The notes under the pieces: generated by a model | Seen by the model: only the letters and a program-made list of their open reading frames with translations | The model's database searches: none | Told to the model about the DNA's origin: nothing | Assembly: GCA_944470555.2 (NCBI GenBank) | Contig: OX104134.1 | Coordinates: forward strand, 13,309,248 to 13,373,247 | Origin: Heterobilharzia americana | Lineage: Eukaryota; Platyhelminthes; Trematoda; Strigeidida; Schistosomatidae | Length of the DNA: 64,000 nt | Direction: 5' to 3' | Program-made: the position numbers and the translations under genes | Shown here: piece by piece, positions 34,905 through 47,900 of the stretch | How positions within the stretch are numbered: the first letter of the stretch is position 1 | How the letters are laid out: every line of letters begins with the position of its first letter

Positions 34905-35075
34905 ACTTGGCGGCTAGCGGTGGAATCCGAGATGCGCATTTCGTCCTATTTGGAACTCATCAGCTGGATGTACCTGCATCCTACTGAGTTACTTTGTCTG
35001 CACTGAGACTCGAGCCTAGTACCCCTCGCTTCAAATGCCAAAACTTTATCCACCAAGCCAGCTGGGTGCGGGAGC
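34905..35075 (-). repeat. tRNA-derived SINE with hammerhead (Sm-alpha-like)
   Basis: On the minus strand, an A-box-like GGCTTGGTGGATAAAG (within 35044-35063) and a B-box-like GGCTCGAGTCTC (35005-35016) are followed by a type I hammerhead (34910-34981). This layout, a pol III promoter upstream of a hammerhead, is that of the schistosome Sm-alpha repeats, whose ribozymes are known to cleave. Copies at 2.1, 38.3 and 48.8 kb belong to the same family. Confidence 0.8.
34910..34981 (-). ncRNA. Type I hammerhead ribozyme, core intact
   Basis: Minus strand, in order: ATCCAG (helix I 5'), CTGATGA (34957-34963), helix II GTTC-loop-GGAC, GAAA (34939-34942), a short self-complementary helix III (TGCGCA), cleavage triplet ATC (34931-34933), and GGATTCCACCGCTAGCC (helix I 3' and the tertiary-contact region). 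Both conserved boxes and an NUH triplet are intact. Helix I has one mismatch and one wobble next to the core. This is the best-preserved ribozyme in the window; activity is an inference. Confidence 0.8.
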
Positions 35076-35079
35076 TATT

Positions 35080-37870
35080 ACTTGTGCAACAGCCGTCAGT
35101 TGTTATTTATTGGTACTTGTAATTTCCCGTTGCTATATTGGGTCGAACTACTCGACCTCTGTTGATTTATTCCTGATAAAATAATGAGACTTCCTTAGTG
35201 AAAAACAGCTTCAATTTTCTCGTTTCTGAACTTATCTTCCTGAACTATATGACGAAATTGAAACAGTGTCGTTATTCTCCCCCCTCGTTCTACTCATATT
35301 TCAAACATTATAGCAGATTTTAATGAAAAGCTTTCCTTGAACAGAGTATTGGTGTTTTTCCAGCATTGTTTGGTGCATACTCTTTGCACGGCTGTTTTGT
35401 GGCCGGAATTTTTTCAACATTTTAATGCCTCTCAGTGATGTAGGTTAGACATTGTAATAAATCAAGGCAAACATTTATCACAAGACAATTGTTTTAATGA
35501 TTGCAAGCTATTTTAACTGTTAGGATAGATAGGAAAAACCTACTTGGTTCGATTACACAAAACGGATACTATAATGATAAGGAGATAGAGAATATTCAGA
35601 CATATTTTCTCCCAAGTGTTGTATGTTTCTAAACTTTTCGTCTCTCATCACTTCATCTCTTTCATACTCAAGTATGTCATCAGTTTTGTACACACCCGAA
35701 GGTTAACTTTTTTTAGATAGAGAATAATGTTTGTCTTCTCCTTTATTTATTGTCTTTGTGGAATTCTCATGTTTTTTAGGTGACACCTTAAATTAGTATA
35801 ACTGAAGAAAGTATATAAGTGAGATGTGCCATGCTGCCGTCCCGTTTCTGAATACTATAAAGCCGATAAATGTTTTGTTCTTTGCATGGTAATTATGCCT
35901 AAGGATTACGTTCGCTTAACATATATTCATTTCTTTGCATAGAGACTCTATTCCTTCTGTTTTTTGTTCAGCATAGTTGAGAATATAATACTTTACTGAA
36001 AAGCATATCGAGAGGTAGACTAACTTACTTAGACTATGCGCTGACCTGAACTTAGACAACGTACAAGTACTTACGGCGTCCATCCTTTGTATTGTTTCTG
36101 TATACAAAGTGTCCAATTTTGTGATCTAATCATCTTATGTTCAGTCATTGGGTTAGATGTATAAGTGCTAAAGAAATGTCGGATAACTAATTGTTATTTC
36201 TACTATTCCCCAGTAATAAACATTGTTACATATGAACGTTTCTTCGCTTTCAGTGGCAAAGATTACACCTACTGACTGTCTAGTTGTCTTTCAGTAATTA
36301 TTCATTTAGGATTGTGTGGCTTGGTGCCGCTGACATTTATCCAGACAGCCATTTCATGGACGGACTCATTACTCAACATCATTGCCTCTATTTTATTGGT
36401 AAAAAGTGTGTATTCGTATTTCTGTTGATATGGTTGGTTTCCCTCTTCGGTGTGCCTACATTGGTAGCTGAGGAGCACCAAAATTAAAAGGCAGCGGAGT
36501 GTTTCGAGCTCAGCCAAACGACACTGGTTGCACCTCGTTCACTGAGCTAGTGGTTTAGTTATGGGGCTCCCATTATCTTTCTGCTTAGGATCATGAGCAG
36601 GGACTTCAATTTGAACCATCAGTATTTATTCGTGAGAGATTCAGCAGCTTGCACTGTCGAATTGGTTTGTGACTACTGGTTTCTTTTGATAGTTGTGTCA
36701 GTAACTGCATAGATTTACTCTGCCTGACCTCTGACCCTTTAATTGTTTATTGTACTTCCTTTTGGTCGATAGATTGGGTCTATGTCTATGCATCTGTTGA
36801 TTACTGATTGATCCAAGTGTCAAGCTTCTAGTACTTGTCCCATATTCTTTAAGCTTGCTCTGCCCAAGACCTCTACATGCTTACTCATGAATGAAAAAAT
36901 GTGGTGACGTTAGTAGCCAACTGATATTAATGTAAACAAAGGAGGAAAAGGTGACCACTATGTTCAATACAGTGCCGATCGGAATTCTTACAGCTGATTT
37001 TATAAATTATATTTCGTTTATCTTCTTTGGTTGTTACGCCCTTCGGTTTGCATAATATGTTTGAAGGGAATTTGTTGGTTTATGAGCTATGCCAATTTCA
37101 AGTGGTCTCGGTAGTCTTGTCAGGATCTGTGATATACTCTTCATGTAAGGTAGGATGAACAGTTTGTTGTTGATGTCCATGGATGACTTTGGGGTTGACG
37201 ATGAACTGGGTAGACATCTAATGATATTACATGGATAACCGTACTTTTCTAGGACATACATCAAGCAGTTTTCATCGTTTCTCCATGAAGTTGTTATAAT
37301 GCAGTGTTATTACTTTTTTGAGTAAAGTTTGCAACTAATTTTATGGGCTGTTTAGCTACTGTTGCTATAGTTTAGGATTCGATCAGTATGTACTGACTTC
37401 CTGTACACCCAGGAATAACATTTTGTTGTTCGACTTCTTCTTCATTGTGAATTTGGTGTCTTTTGGTGTCAGTTTGATAACGGGTGATATAATGGTTTCC
37501 CTAAGCGATTCTTATTGTTATTTTCATGGTTAAGATTATATTTTTTACATAATTACCAACCATCATGACACTAATTTGCAATAGTTCCAGACAACTATCT
37601 TTTTGTTGAATACACTCAGCCAAGATGCCTACCAACGTTTTAACTAGTCATTACAAGATATATTAAACAGAATAACTTCAGATCACGCAATCATGATAAT
37701 TATACACCACATAGGGATATTTACATATTTGTGAACGTCCTTAAAATTAAGGTCAGTGGGATACATTGTTATTAACTCTTCAACTGCTTTTTATTTGTTT
37801 GCAAAGTTGTTTCATATCGATACACAGATAAACACAAGTTAATCAGGTCATATCTCCTGTTCATCCAGTT
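35080..37870. other. Unassigned DNA
   Basis: No supported gene or repeat. Open stretches near 35916-36116 and 36284-36517 overlap on opposite strands and look like chance frames. Confidence 0.5.
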
Positions 37871-37871
37871 A

Positions 37872-37873
<2 letters not shown>

Positions 37874-37917
<44 letters not shown>
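37874..37917. repeat. (TA)n microsatellite
   Basis: About 44 bp of uninterrupted alternating A and T. Confidence 0.95.
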
Positions 37918-37920
<3 letters not shown>

Positions 37921-38249
37921 TAGCAGTTCAAAATTGCCATACTTAATATGTTTCACGTAATTTATCTATAGGTTAACTTACCCAGTTCACAAACATAAAA
38001 GTTCATTTCTTTGAAATGGAACAAATAAATATCTTTTAGCAATGGTCATATGTGTATATTGTCTTTTAAGATTAGTTCACTATTACCACTAGTCAAAAAT
38101 GAAGTAGTTTTTTTACTTTGTTTTAACATTTATCACTATCTGTAAAGTCTTATAGTGTAATGTTATACCTGAATTTCAAATTTTTGATCTTATGGTGCAG
38201 TCAAGTGGTTGCGAACCATTTTCTGTCTGATAGGTAACTACCGTCAATG

Positions 38250-38370
38250 ATGGATAGTGGCTAGCAGTGGAATCAAGGACGTGCGTTTTATCCTATCCGC
38301 GACTCGTCAGATTAATGTGCCTGCCTCCCACTGAGCAATGTTGTTATCACTAGGTTTGAGTCTTAGTTGA
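38250..38370 (-). repeat. Decayed hammerhead SINE
   Basis: The plus strand GTGGCTAGCAGTGGAATC (38257-38274) matches the 3' helix of the 34.9-kb hammerhead. The tRNA-like part is reduced to a B-box trace (GGTTTGAGTCTTAG, 38352-38365) in the position expected for a minus-strand head. The outer limits are uncertain. Confidence 0.6.
38257..38318 (-). ncRNA. Hammerhead relic, second core box lost
   Basis: The first core box CTGACGA is intact (38304-38310) and the cleavage triplet is GTC (38278-38280). The second box reads AAAA instead of GAAA (38286-38289), and helix II no longer pairs well. Predicted inactive. Confidence 0.6.
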
Positions 38371-38978
38371 AAAAACATCACTCACTTTATAAATGAAAAT
38401 GGAGAAGATGACTAACTACTGTTCTTAGGCATTTTCATAACTTGCTATCGAAATGGATCAGTATAGGAAATCTATATTGGTTGGACCTTACCTAAAATAC
38501 CATAGTTTCAGTCCATTTAGGAACAAAGTGCACTAGTCAAGTGTTTACTCAATCGACTTTCAAAGATATGTAAAAATGATGCCTTTTAAAGAAGGAAACA
38601 CAAAACCTCATTATTATTAGACAACAAATATCCCCTGTAATTCATTAATCATAATAAAAATTATGAGCGAAGAAGAACGACTGTCCAAGTAGTTCATTGG
38701 AAAGATGGATATATCAAACTATTGTATATGGATGATTTACAAAGTCTGGCTACCAAACAAATAATCGAAACAGCCATTTGAATGACATACTATGTAGTAC
38801 ACTTCTAAATCATAGGGAAAATGAAATGTATAAATTCATCCATGACCTTTTAGAATTTGAACGAGTGTCATACATAGTCACTTCTGCCGGTGTACATGTA
38901 CTTGTGCTCACACACACATTAAGAGGATCCATCAGTTTATGTGAGTAAAAAGAAATAGAGCTCATTTCAAGGTAGTCT

Positions 38979-39150
38979 TTGGGTAAACGTGTCATTCAAA
39001 GGTGTCACAAAGCTGACGTGTATGCATTTTTCAAATCCGTTTGCAACATCCAGTGGAGGCATATCCTCAGGGTTGTCGAGGCTTTATCTCTAAGGAAGTT
39101 TGGACTTCTTTTATATGTTAGAAATTTTCTGTTACAATTAAGTTTCTTTA
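38979..39150 (+). pseudogene. PLE GIY-YIG endonuclease C-terminal relic
   Basis: The plus-strand open stretch 38979-39314 contains CHKADVYAFFKSVCN and then ILRVVEALSLRKFGLLLYVR followed by NFLLQLSF. This matches the end of PLE endonucleases, where an H-x(n)-F-K segment leads to an (R/K)-x-x-E-A-L-x-I-R-K-F helix and a closing Q-x-x-F-x-x-x-L-x-(L/F). The parallel piece at 61.1 kb ends ETLANRKFKPPLHFQKQF. The Y-I-G part is not visible upstream. Confidence 0.65.
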
Positions 39151-39310
39151 GTAACTCCGCCTCTACATCATGGGTGACTCATGCATACTCATTCTACCTC
39201 TGTCTATGGTTTAACCTCTGCACTAACAGCCTGAATCGCTTTAAAGACAACTATGGCTGCGATGACCAGATACAGATGAACGCAACTGTTATTAGTTCAG
39301 TACGACAGCA

Positions 39311-39344
39311 TTAATAATGATAATAATAATAATAATAATAATAA
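39311..39344. repeat. (ATA)n microsatellite
   Basis: About 34 bp of ATA/AAT units, shortly after the GIY-YIG relic. Confidence 0.9.
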
Positions 39345-41275
39345 GTCGATTAACCTGAGGGTGGTTCGTTAGCTTTTAAGTAATTTTTATTCAGGAAACA
39401 AATAAATAATGGTTACACTATGTTGTATATCAGACTCACTCGAAAAACGTAGACGTAGCCAAATCGATGACTGGACATCAATGAGGCATCCACAAAACCT
39501 AAATACCTCCCACTTGGTTTGATAGGTCTTCATAGAAGAACATTTTGGGAGCTTCGAACTGATATGGGGTTTTCAGTATTTTCCTTTACTACGTCATCCA
39601 GTGATAACACCCGGCTTTACAATGAAAGTTGATGATTGGAATTATTACATACATTAGCCATTGGATGACAGTATCGAAAGTTCCTAACTTTTTCCCTTAG
39701 TTTCGAAAATTCTGTGACAGCAATTCATTTTGGTGCACATTTATACACAAGGTAAGTGTGAAGAGCTATAAAACTACCGACGGCCTGGACAACGATTACA
39801 TACTCTTTTAGTTGCTATACATTCCAAGATGACAGGCATTTCAGGGTGAGTTCGAAGATTACTCTCATCCTGTACCGAGTAAATCAAACAAGAACTAAAG
39901 TTAATTGAAAAAGAGACAACTGTTTCATGACATTCTACAACTGTCAGCTGGTAATATGATTGTGGGCTTTCAATTGGTTAGAAGAAACACTTCACGATGA
40001 TCATGCATACAGTTCACCCTCCAAATAACTAACTTTCACAGATGAGAAGCTTATCTCTGATTAAATTCCGATGTATTATGATTTCATTGCAAATTCATCG
40101 ACAATAACATGAATTAAAGCATTCCATATTGAGCCTCAATGATAGTTAAAAATCAAGTGTAAACTATATATTTCCTCACCCTTGTTAAGTCTACTGACAG
40201 ACAAGTTTTTACGAGCTAAGTCCTCGAAGAAGCAAGCATTTCAGTGCGACTTTGAAACTAAGTTCTTCTAGTTTTCCCATTAGTCACCGTCTGGAATTTT
40301 AAATCAGGAATCAGAAAGATAGTTAAACACTGATTACGATTTCACAAAATCAAATGCTGTGGTGTAACCGCTGATTAGAAAATTTAGCCAATTAACTTAT
40401 CTGTGCGAGAATAATTTTTGAATCGATCAAGGCTGTTCGTATAATTTTTAGAGAGTACCCATCAAAGCATAGCCCTGTGTTAACGAATGGCAAGGGACAC
40501 GAAACCCAGGTCTACGGCTCCCTAACGATCGCTTCCAGCCAACTAACATCCATCAAATTGCACCACGGTGCTTAACCTTTTAACCTGGCCACGTTCCAAA
40601 ATGTTTAACAGAATTCGGTCAATATTCGGGACTAGACAAAATGAAGTTGGCTGCTATCCGGTGACCAATTAATGTACTGCTAGTCAACACTTGTTTGTTT
40701 TTCAGTGTTTTTTTATCTGAGTTTATTCAATAAGATTTCATGCTCAACTTAGACGAATTAGGTGATCACTGGAGAGTAACTTTTTCCACCAAGGTAGAAA
40801 TGACGTGTATGACCAAGCATACCTATTTCAAACCAGTGAAATTAGATCAGTCTTATCATACGGATTTAAAAATCGCTGGATCTAAAATGTTTTCTTCCAA
40901 AAGATGAATGTTTGCAAGTCTGGACAAGTAAAACTGTGTTTGTTTGTATGGTAAAATTTTTTTAGAATGGTCACAACTTTAAAAATAAAATCAGGTTGAA
41001 ATCATTTTTCTTACTAAAACTTATTTTACTGAGAACCGATAATGCAATCATTCAAATACTTTACCAAACGCTAGCAGTAAACATTCCTAGTACGTTGTTT
41101 CATGAGTTCTTTTGAGTTGTTTCTTTTGGTAAGATGACATTCTGTGAAGCTAATTCACGAAGATCCTGATTTCAGCAAAACAGCCTACACTAAACATCTA
41201 CGAAAAATACCCTGGCTGCATGCTCATTATTGTGACATTTAAACTAATCATTTTGACTATCTGAGACAGCCGTGG
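39345..41275. other. Mostly unassigned DNA, one possible tRNA-like repeat
   Basis: No gene supported. On the minus strand at about 40480-40590 a GGCCAGGTTAAAAGGTTAAG stretch and a later CCTGGGTTTCGTGTCCC resemble A and B boxes of a decayed tRNA-derived repeat. I rate that at about 0.35. Confidence 0.45.
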
Positions 41276-41352
41276 TTCGGCAGACTAGTACAGATACTGG
41301 GCGACGATTGATGGCCCGGTGCTCTGCTAATTGAACAGTCGGATGCTCGTAG
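41276..41352 (-). repeat. Third tRNA-derived SINE family, B-box deleted
   Basis: The plus-strand words TTCGGCAGACTAGTACAGAT and ACTGGGCGACGATTGATGG match the 55.9 and 61.2 kb SINEs. The sequence then jumps to CCCGGTGCTCTGCTAATTGA, the A-box side. About 55 bp including the B box is missing relative to the other two copies. Confidence 0.55.
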
Positions 41353-41890
41353 CTATATATAAACTCGTAAACCACCAGTTGGCCAGATCATTAAATGAAG
41401 AAAGTTATTTGGATTTCATCATGAGTTACTTTACTTCTTTGTTCGAATAAAATCATACATTGTTGAGAGTTTAAGTGATCATATCCTGCACCCAACACAT
41501 TCACACGCGATAGTGAGTATGCTTAAACTGCATCAAGTAAACAGATTGAAAAGCAATTTTTGAAATATCAACCAAAAGCATGATTTAGAAGAGAGCAAGA
41601 ATATACTGCAACAATTTTCATGATTTTCTATCAAGAAACGTTTGTTTTATATACTACGTAAATGTGGAAGAGTCAGTAAGTCATCAATATGAAACAAGCC
41701 GATTCCAGTTGATCATATCATTTATTTCATTTAGAATGATAAATATATATAAGTTTGGTAATAAAAGAAAACATTTTGGTTCGTAACATTCTGTTCTCAT
41801 ATTTCCTTCGAACGTAATTTGATGGAAAAACAGGAAACGCTAAACTGAAACTAGTCGAAATGCAATTATTGATGAATTTTTCCTCACCCT

Positions 41891-41930
<40 letters not shown>

Positions 41931-44900
41931 ATACCTGAAAGTCATTTCATATAACCAGAAGCCAGTAATAGACAAGATGATTTGATAAAGTCAATATTGC
42001 TTGTTTCCACACAACCTTGTAAGTAATATCTAATTACAACAATGAATTTGTCCAGTATTTATGAATAAGGAGAGAATAGCAATGTTGCTCTCTGGAGACT
42101 CAATTTTGGAAAGCATGTAACAACAGTTTGTTTGTCAACAAGATTGATGGCAATCGGTAGGTGATGTGAGAATTCGGCAGGTTGGTTTCTAGCAACATAG
42201 ATCAAGCTATGTACTCAGAATCGAGTGACATCATCTACGTTGAATTGAAATACTGGTTTTTAATTAGGTTAACGGTAGGTGGTAAAAACAGAAAAAAATG
42301 ACTATAGGTTCTTCATTGTGTTTGGAAAATCAATGAGTAGCAGCAGTTTCATTTCGACTAGCATTTATTTGTTCTTTGACCGAATAACAGTTGAATAGGT
42401 AGATGTTTCTCTTGACTTGCTAATGCTCAAACATAATACCATTAACTGCTACAAAATGGTTGATAAACATTCGATCGATAAGAGTTTGACAGCATTAAGT
42501 GTGTGATGGTTTAATAGAAAGTCATTTAACCCGTGAATTACTGTCTTGTGTATTAACTTTTATGCTTTATTTATCAAAAAAAGAAACTCATATACCTTCC
42601 TTTTGTTTGTCAGGAAACTTTTAAGTGCGTTGTACTACAGTTAGTCTGAAAACACTTATGTAGATCTCTGTTCTCAGGCTCCGAATGAAGGTGGTCACAG
42701 AACCTTCTGTGTTATCGGTACACCCTGTAGCTATAAATATACGGGGTGATTAGGACAGTGAGTTTGAACAACAGAAGTTCAATTGTTGATTTAAAAATGT
42801 CTAGGATTCTTCCATGAATCTTATATTCGAATCTCTATGAAAAATTCTATATGAGATAGAAGCTAAATTGGAAAAACTCCTGAAGCTTGGCATCTGTTTA
42901 TGAAAAACTTTAAAGTCAGCCTTTTGAGAAAATTTGATTATTTTTTCGAACGGTAAACAAGCCCTCGAATATTGAAGTTAATTAACATGTTTACTTTATA
43001 TAAATTGAAATCTGATCTTACCTGAGTAAGGTCACGCATAGGCCACCTAGGATGAAACATAGTAGACTTGTGGTTGAATCTATATTCAGTTCTGTAATAA
43101 CCACTAACTCTCAGAGAATTTTAAACGTATGGCTGAAATTATTCCGGTATTAATAATATAAAACAAAATTTTATTTCAGTATGGTTTTGTGGTGAGTAAA
43201 CTTTTACCACCATTGAAGACTAAAGAAGACCATTAATTTTCTGGAGATGTTTTCCTCTTACTTTCTTTTATCTGGTGAAGCACTGAAATTGCTTTCGTAA
43301 GAAAATTCTAGTACACTTGGCGTCACAAAGGCATCCATTCCGAATAAGGAAGCTAAGTGTAGTTGTCATGAAATTTTTAAACCTTACTTCTCTACTTTAT
43401 TGTTTTTATTATCTTCTTATTGGATGGAGTTATGGCACCAACTAATCAGTTTATATGTTGCAGATAACTTGTATTCTTAATTTTCTTCAGTAATCTAGTG
43501 AATATATTTGAATCAGTTTCGTACATTCAAATGTTTCTCTACTATCCAGCTCCCGTTTTCATTCTCACTAGACTTGCCTCATTCTATTAGATCAAGATTT
43601 TTTGAATAATCTAGGGAATTGGAATAAATCTCGTCAAGCCATTCTTAAGTGAATAAAATCATATCCAGCCCTTTTGAACTTTAAAGTGATAGACGGTTGA
43701 TTCTGTCCAAAGGAGAAGGAAATTCGTGTCAACCTCTTTAGTTTCTTGACTCCAGTAAATCTGGTGTTGTCAATTTTGACTTGAATTCTTTCCTTTTCTT
43801 CTTCTTCTTCTTCCCTTTTCTTCTTTTCTTGATTACTCGCTATACAACTGGCAGTTCAACAAGTTCTTATTTCTTTCATATAAACAATTGTATGTATTAA
43901 TAGCCAAATCAGCTTTAGATGTTTTTTCTAATTGTCTCGCGATATAATTTTGTGAACCTTTGAGGAACTTTCATGCTGCCTACAGGGGATTCTAAGGCTT
44001 GTCAGGAGATGGCAAGGTAAAATAAAAGCCATGCTGGCTGATTAGGTTTTCTACACGTTTTTGAACTCCTGGTGGTAGACAACAGCTCTTTTTTTATCTA
44101 GTCCTCAGCATCCACTTTGCTCAAAGTATTTTTCTTGTCTGTTTAAGTAAGATTAGTCATCAACACCAAAACTAAAGGTTGTACATGCCAGTTACTCTTG
44201 TATGGAATAAATCCCACGGTCTAAAAGTTCACTAAGTAATATACTATTCTCTTAGCCCGCATAAACGTCTTGCAAAAGTCAGAATGATCATCCTACAACT
44301 TTATAACTTCTCCTTATGGTTAATCCACTAAACATTTTCAAAAATACAGAGAGAAAGTGAATGGATCAGTTTTGTATTACTTTAATTCGTGTTTACCTTA
44401 CGGGAAATGTTTCCTTTATGCACGAAATATGATCTTAATTTGTTGACAGAGAATCAGCAACTTCAAGAATGAAAACTAAAGTGAACAGAAATAGAACAAA
44501 TTTAAGGATGCTTGTTTGAATGTTTTCCCATTTCATTCATTTTATCGCGATAGTTGCAGCCCGAATTGAATAGGTTCACTGTTTAGCAGAACTAAGTCAA
44601 CACTGGGAACTGCAGCATAATACCACTATCTGTTCAGCAGATGGTAGCTGCTTTAATTTCTGTTAGTTAGATCAGCTAGATACCGATGTAACTTATGCTG
44701 TAGAAATGTCAGCAACTGCTGCTGTGCAGCGGGATACGACCAACTCTCCTTCTATGCCTCACTAAAAATATATTCTTTGGTTTTTGTACCATTGAAAGTG
44801 AAATATATGCAGAAGTGATCCTCTTGTACATCATACTGTAGGTTTACCTGGCCATGCCGTAATAAGCTGCTGTATGGTAGCTTCTAATACATATGAGTGG

Positions 44901-47900
44901 GAAGGGTCATTGAAGACTGACTAAGCTACAAGTTGGTGATTTATCTGACGTCCACATGACGGAGTTGCATATCCACACTCCTTGCGATAATATCTTTGAA
45001 GTTTTCCAGTAAGGCAATCATGTAATTTGCTCTGAAAATATGACTGCTTTTTGTAATAACCTTGGTAACATTTAATCCTTTGAGAATAACTACTCCCAAC
45101 TCATTGCTAGAAACCAGTCATTACGTGGAATTTTTCAATTAAACGATAGAATTTACAACAGGTTTCATGATTTTCTGTAGTGTGAGACAAGAATCGTGAA
45201 TTTTGATGGCGTTGTGAAAATTATTCCCCTGGGCTACAAACATTCTGTGTTATTTCAGGGATTATGAGTATCTTTAGCGTCTAATTGCTGCAGTTACTTA
45301 TCCTCCGGTCATATTACTTGAACACCACCTGCTTTTGTTGTCTGTTTGGGACCTAAGGCTTTGGTTCGCATAGTTTTCAAGTTAGACTACTTAGTCTTCT
45401 TCAAATGACAATTATCCAAATAAACCAATGGCAACCTTATTTCTTCATAAAACACATGTCACACCAGCATACCACTGATCCATATTCGCCGGTTACAGTT
45501 TTTAGCAGATAGGATTTGTGCTGATACACTGACCCTATAATTTTGTTGACTGGCTTTTTCATTTAAACTCGGAATGAGAAAAATTAGAACTAAGATAAAC
45601 AATATGAAAATTCAAGCTTGATTATTTCTACTTCCATCATCAAATATTCAGCCAAACCATTAAGACGATACACTACTGAATAGCATGAGCAGTTTAAAAC
45701 CTTTCTTGTTGATCTGTAGATTTTATAGCCAAATCAGAGTGATCTTAACACCTAACAACCGTTTCACTTGTCTGGGGCTTAGCTCGTCGGTAGTGTAACT
45801 GGATGCATTCAGTTTGTTCAGATCAAATGAAACCTATAGGTTTGCGTGTGTGGTTTCTAACTGCTCAAGTCGTTCAGTAGTATATTTCGACACTTCATGA
45901 CACTTTTGTGTCAGAGGTCATATCTTGTAATTTTGATTGGTTGATTTCCAATGGAAAACTATACTGACACCACAGTTGTGCAGTTGAAAAACTATGCAGC
46001 TGTGACAAAACTGAACATGAACCGCTAAATTTGTAAATCATTTGCAAACACAATTTACTTCATTAACTTCATATCGCATACTTGATACACTTACTCGTAA
46101 CATTCAGTTGTGAAAACCCACTGTAGAGGTATCATGTACTCCAATCCATTCAAAAATTCAGATTCATAGGAACCAGAACAATGCAGTGGTACAAATGAGG
46201 ACTCACTCCATGTGACAGAAACATGTTAGGAAGTTTCATTCATTCGTATTATTACTCAGTCAAGAATTCCAGAAATACCGTACACTTGGGGACAATATTT
46301 TGTGGTATACAAAATGAAAAGTCATATGTACTAGCGTATAGCAACAAATGAGAAATGAATTACTTAGAATATAATTAATTAAGGCTGATCTCGAAAAGAA
46401 AACCACTTTCATTGACTGGAAAGTGGGATTTCGTCTAAAGTCAACGAAAAAGAGTTTACAGGTAGATTGTCAAAATAAGGAACAACTTATGACTTGTGGC
46501 TTTGCACAATAACTCAGTTTCAGACGCACTACACTGAAATGACATTTTCGTAGATGTACATAATTTTGTTTTGTTAAATACTGTGAAAAACTTCACAATA
46601 CTCATATAGGGCCTGTGGCAGTGATGTATCGAGTGAAGTGATAAGTAAAATATTAGCTACCTAATTCGGATGTTGGGTAGATCTGTTCCTCTGTTCCTTC
46701 AGTTGAACTGCTTCTATTATGTGAAACCTGTGTGTTATCTTGAATATCAAAGTGAAATGGATGTAGAACTCGGGAAAACAACTACACTAGAAGACAAAAT
46801 CGCCTGAGATGTGTTTCACAGTCATGATCACGATATAAAGAATCAAGTTGCCATAAATAGGTGATCAAATGTAGGAGCAATCTCATACACTGCCGGAATA
46901 TCACTTAATTCCTCTGATAGCTATCTACCTCTATCTACCTCGTGTCAGTTTCGATAAGTGCAACCGAAAATTTCTCTCTATTGAAAAATAGGGAACGAAA
47001 TAGGGAGAGAGATCAACAATCATAAGCTAATCAAAATCCCAGCTTTATCTATACTGATATGTATCTAGTTCATGACTTTCGGTTTGATCTCTGAGGTCGA
47101 GTTAGTCCAAGTTAGTTAAACTTGGAGACTTCATTTTTGTTTTAAATTTCATCTCTTCGTTGGTTCGCTAGCAGTCAGAAAGCCAATGGTATTGAAGCAC
47201 AGTTCAAACAATAAATCTTTTCTCTGAACTGCTTTATTTCAAGGAATTTGACCATCACACTTGTGTTTTGATAGTTTCCGAAACCTTAATTTATGCATCA
47301 TGCCTTCATAATTACTAGCATCTAGTAATGTTAGTTCTTCTTGAAAACTTCAATGTTCAGTAGTCACGACACTTTGAAATATTAGCGTTCAGTGGTTTCT
47401 TAAGCAAAGGCAGAGAAGTGGACAAGGTAGTAATATTCAAGGACATATAAAGTGGGAATTTGTGTGGGAGTAAATAATGTCATGATGTTGCAAATACGTG
47501 CTACGTTCAGTTGAAAGACTGTATATCAGAGATGAAATTACTGAGGTTAGTAATAAAGTAGAAATATGAATTTCAGAAAAGTAGGCAGTCTGTGTACATC
47601 AGTGAGATAAGTTGATAATGTTTGCAAAATGAAATATGCGAAATGTGATGAATACAACTTGGCTGACTAAATCTAAAGTATGATGTATTTTTAAAGCATA
47701 CTGAAAGGAACATCCATGAGAATAAGGCTTAAAGAATAGAAAGTGACGAATGATGGTGTTTTTAGACGTGATTTTGTGCCTTTCCTTCCCTTCGCCATAG
47801 CCGATTTGTCTACAGACCTTTCTGTGTGATTGAAGAGTGTGGACTTGTTGTTTGGCATCGGTTAGAGGTACTCGAACAGCACTTCAGTCACAAGCTGATG

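Noticed and set aside
40480..40590. tRNA-like minus-strand repeat
   Set aside because: A and B boxes are only approximate and no second copy in the window confirms a family, so it is mentioned only within the unassigned stretch.
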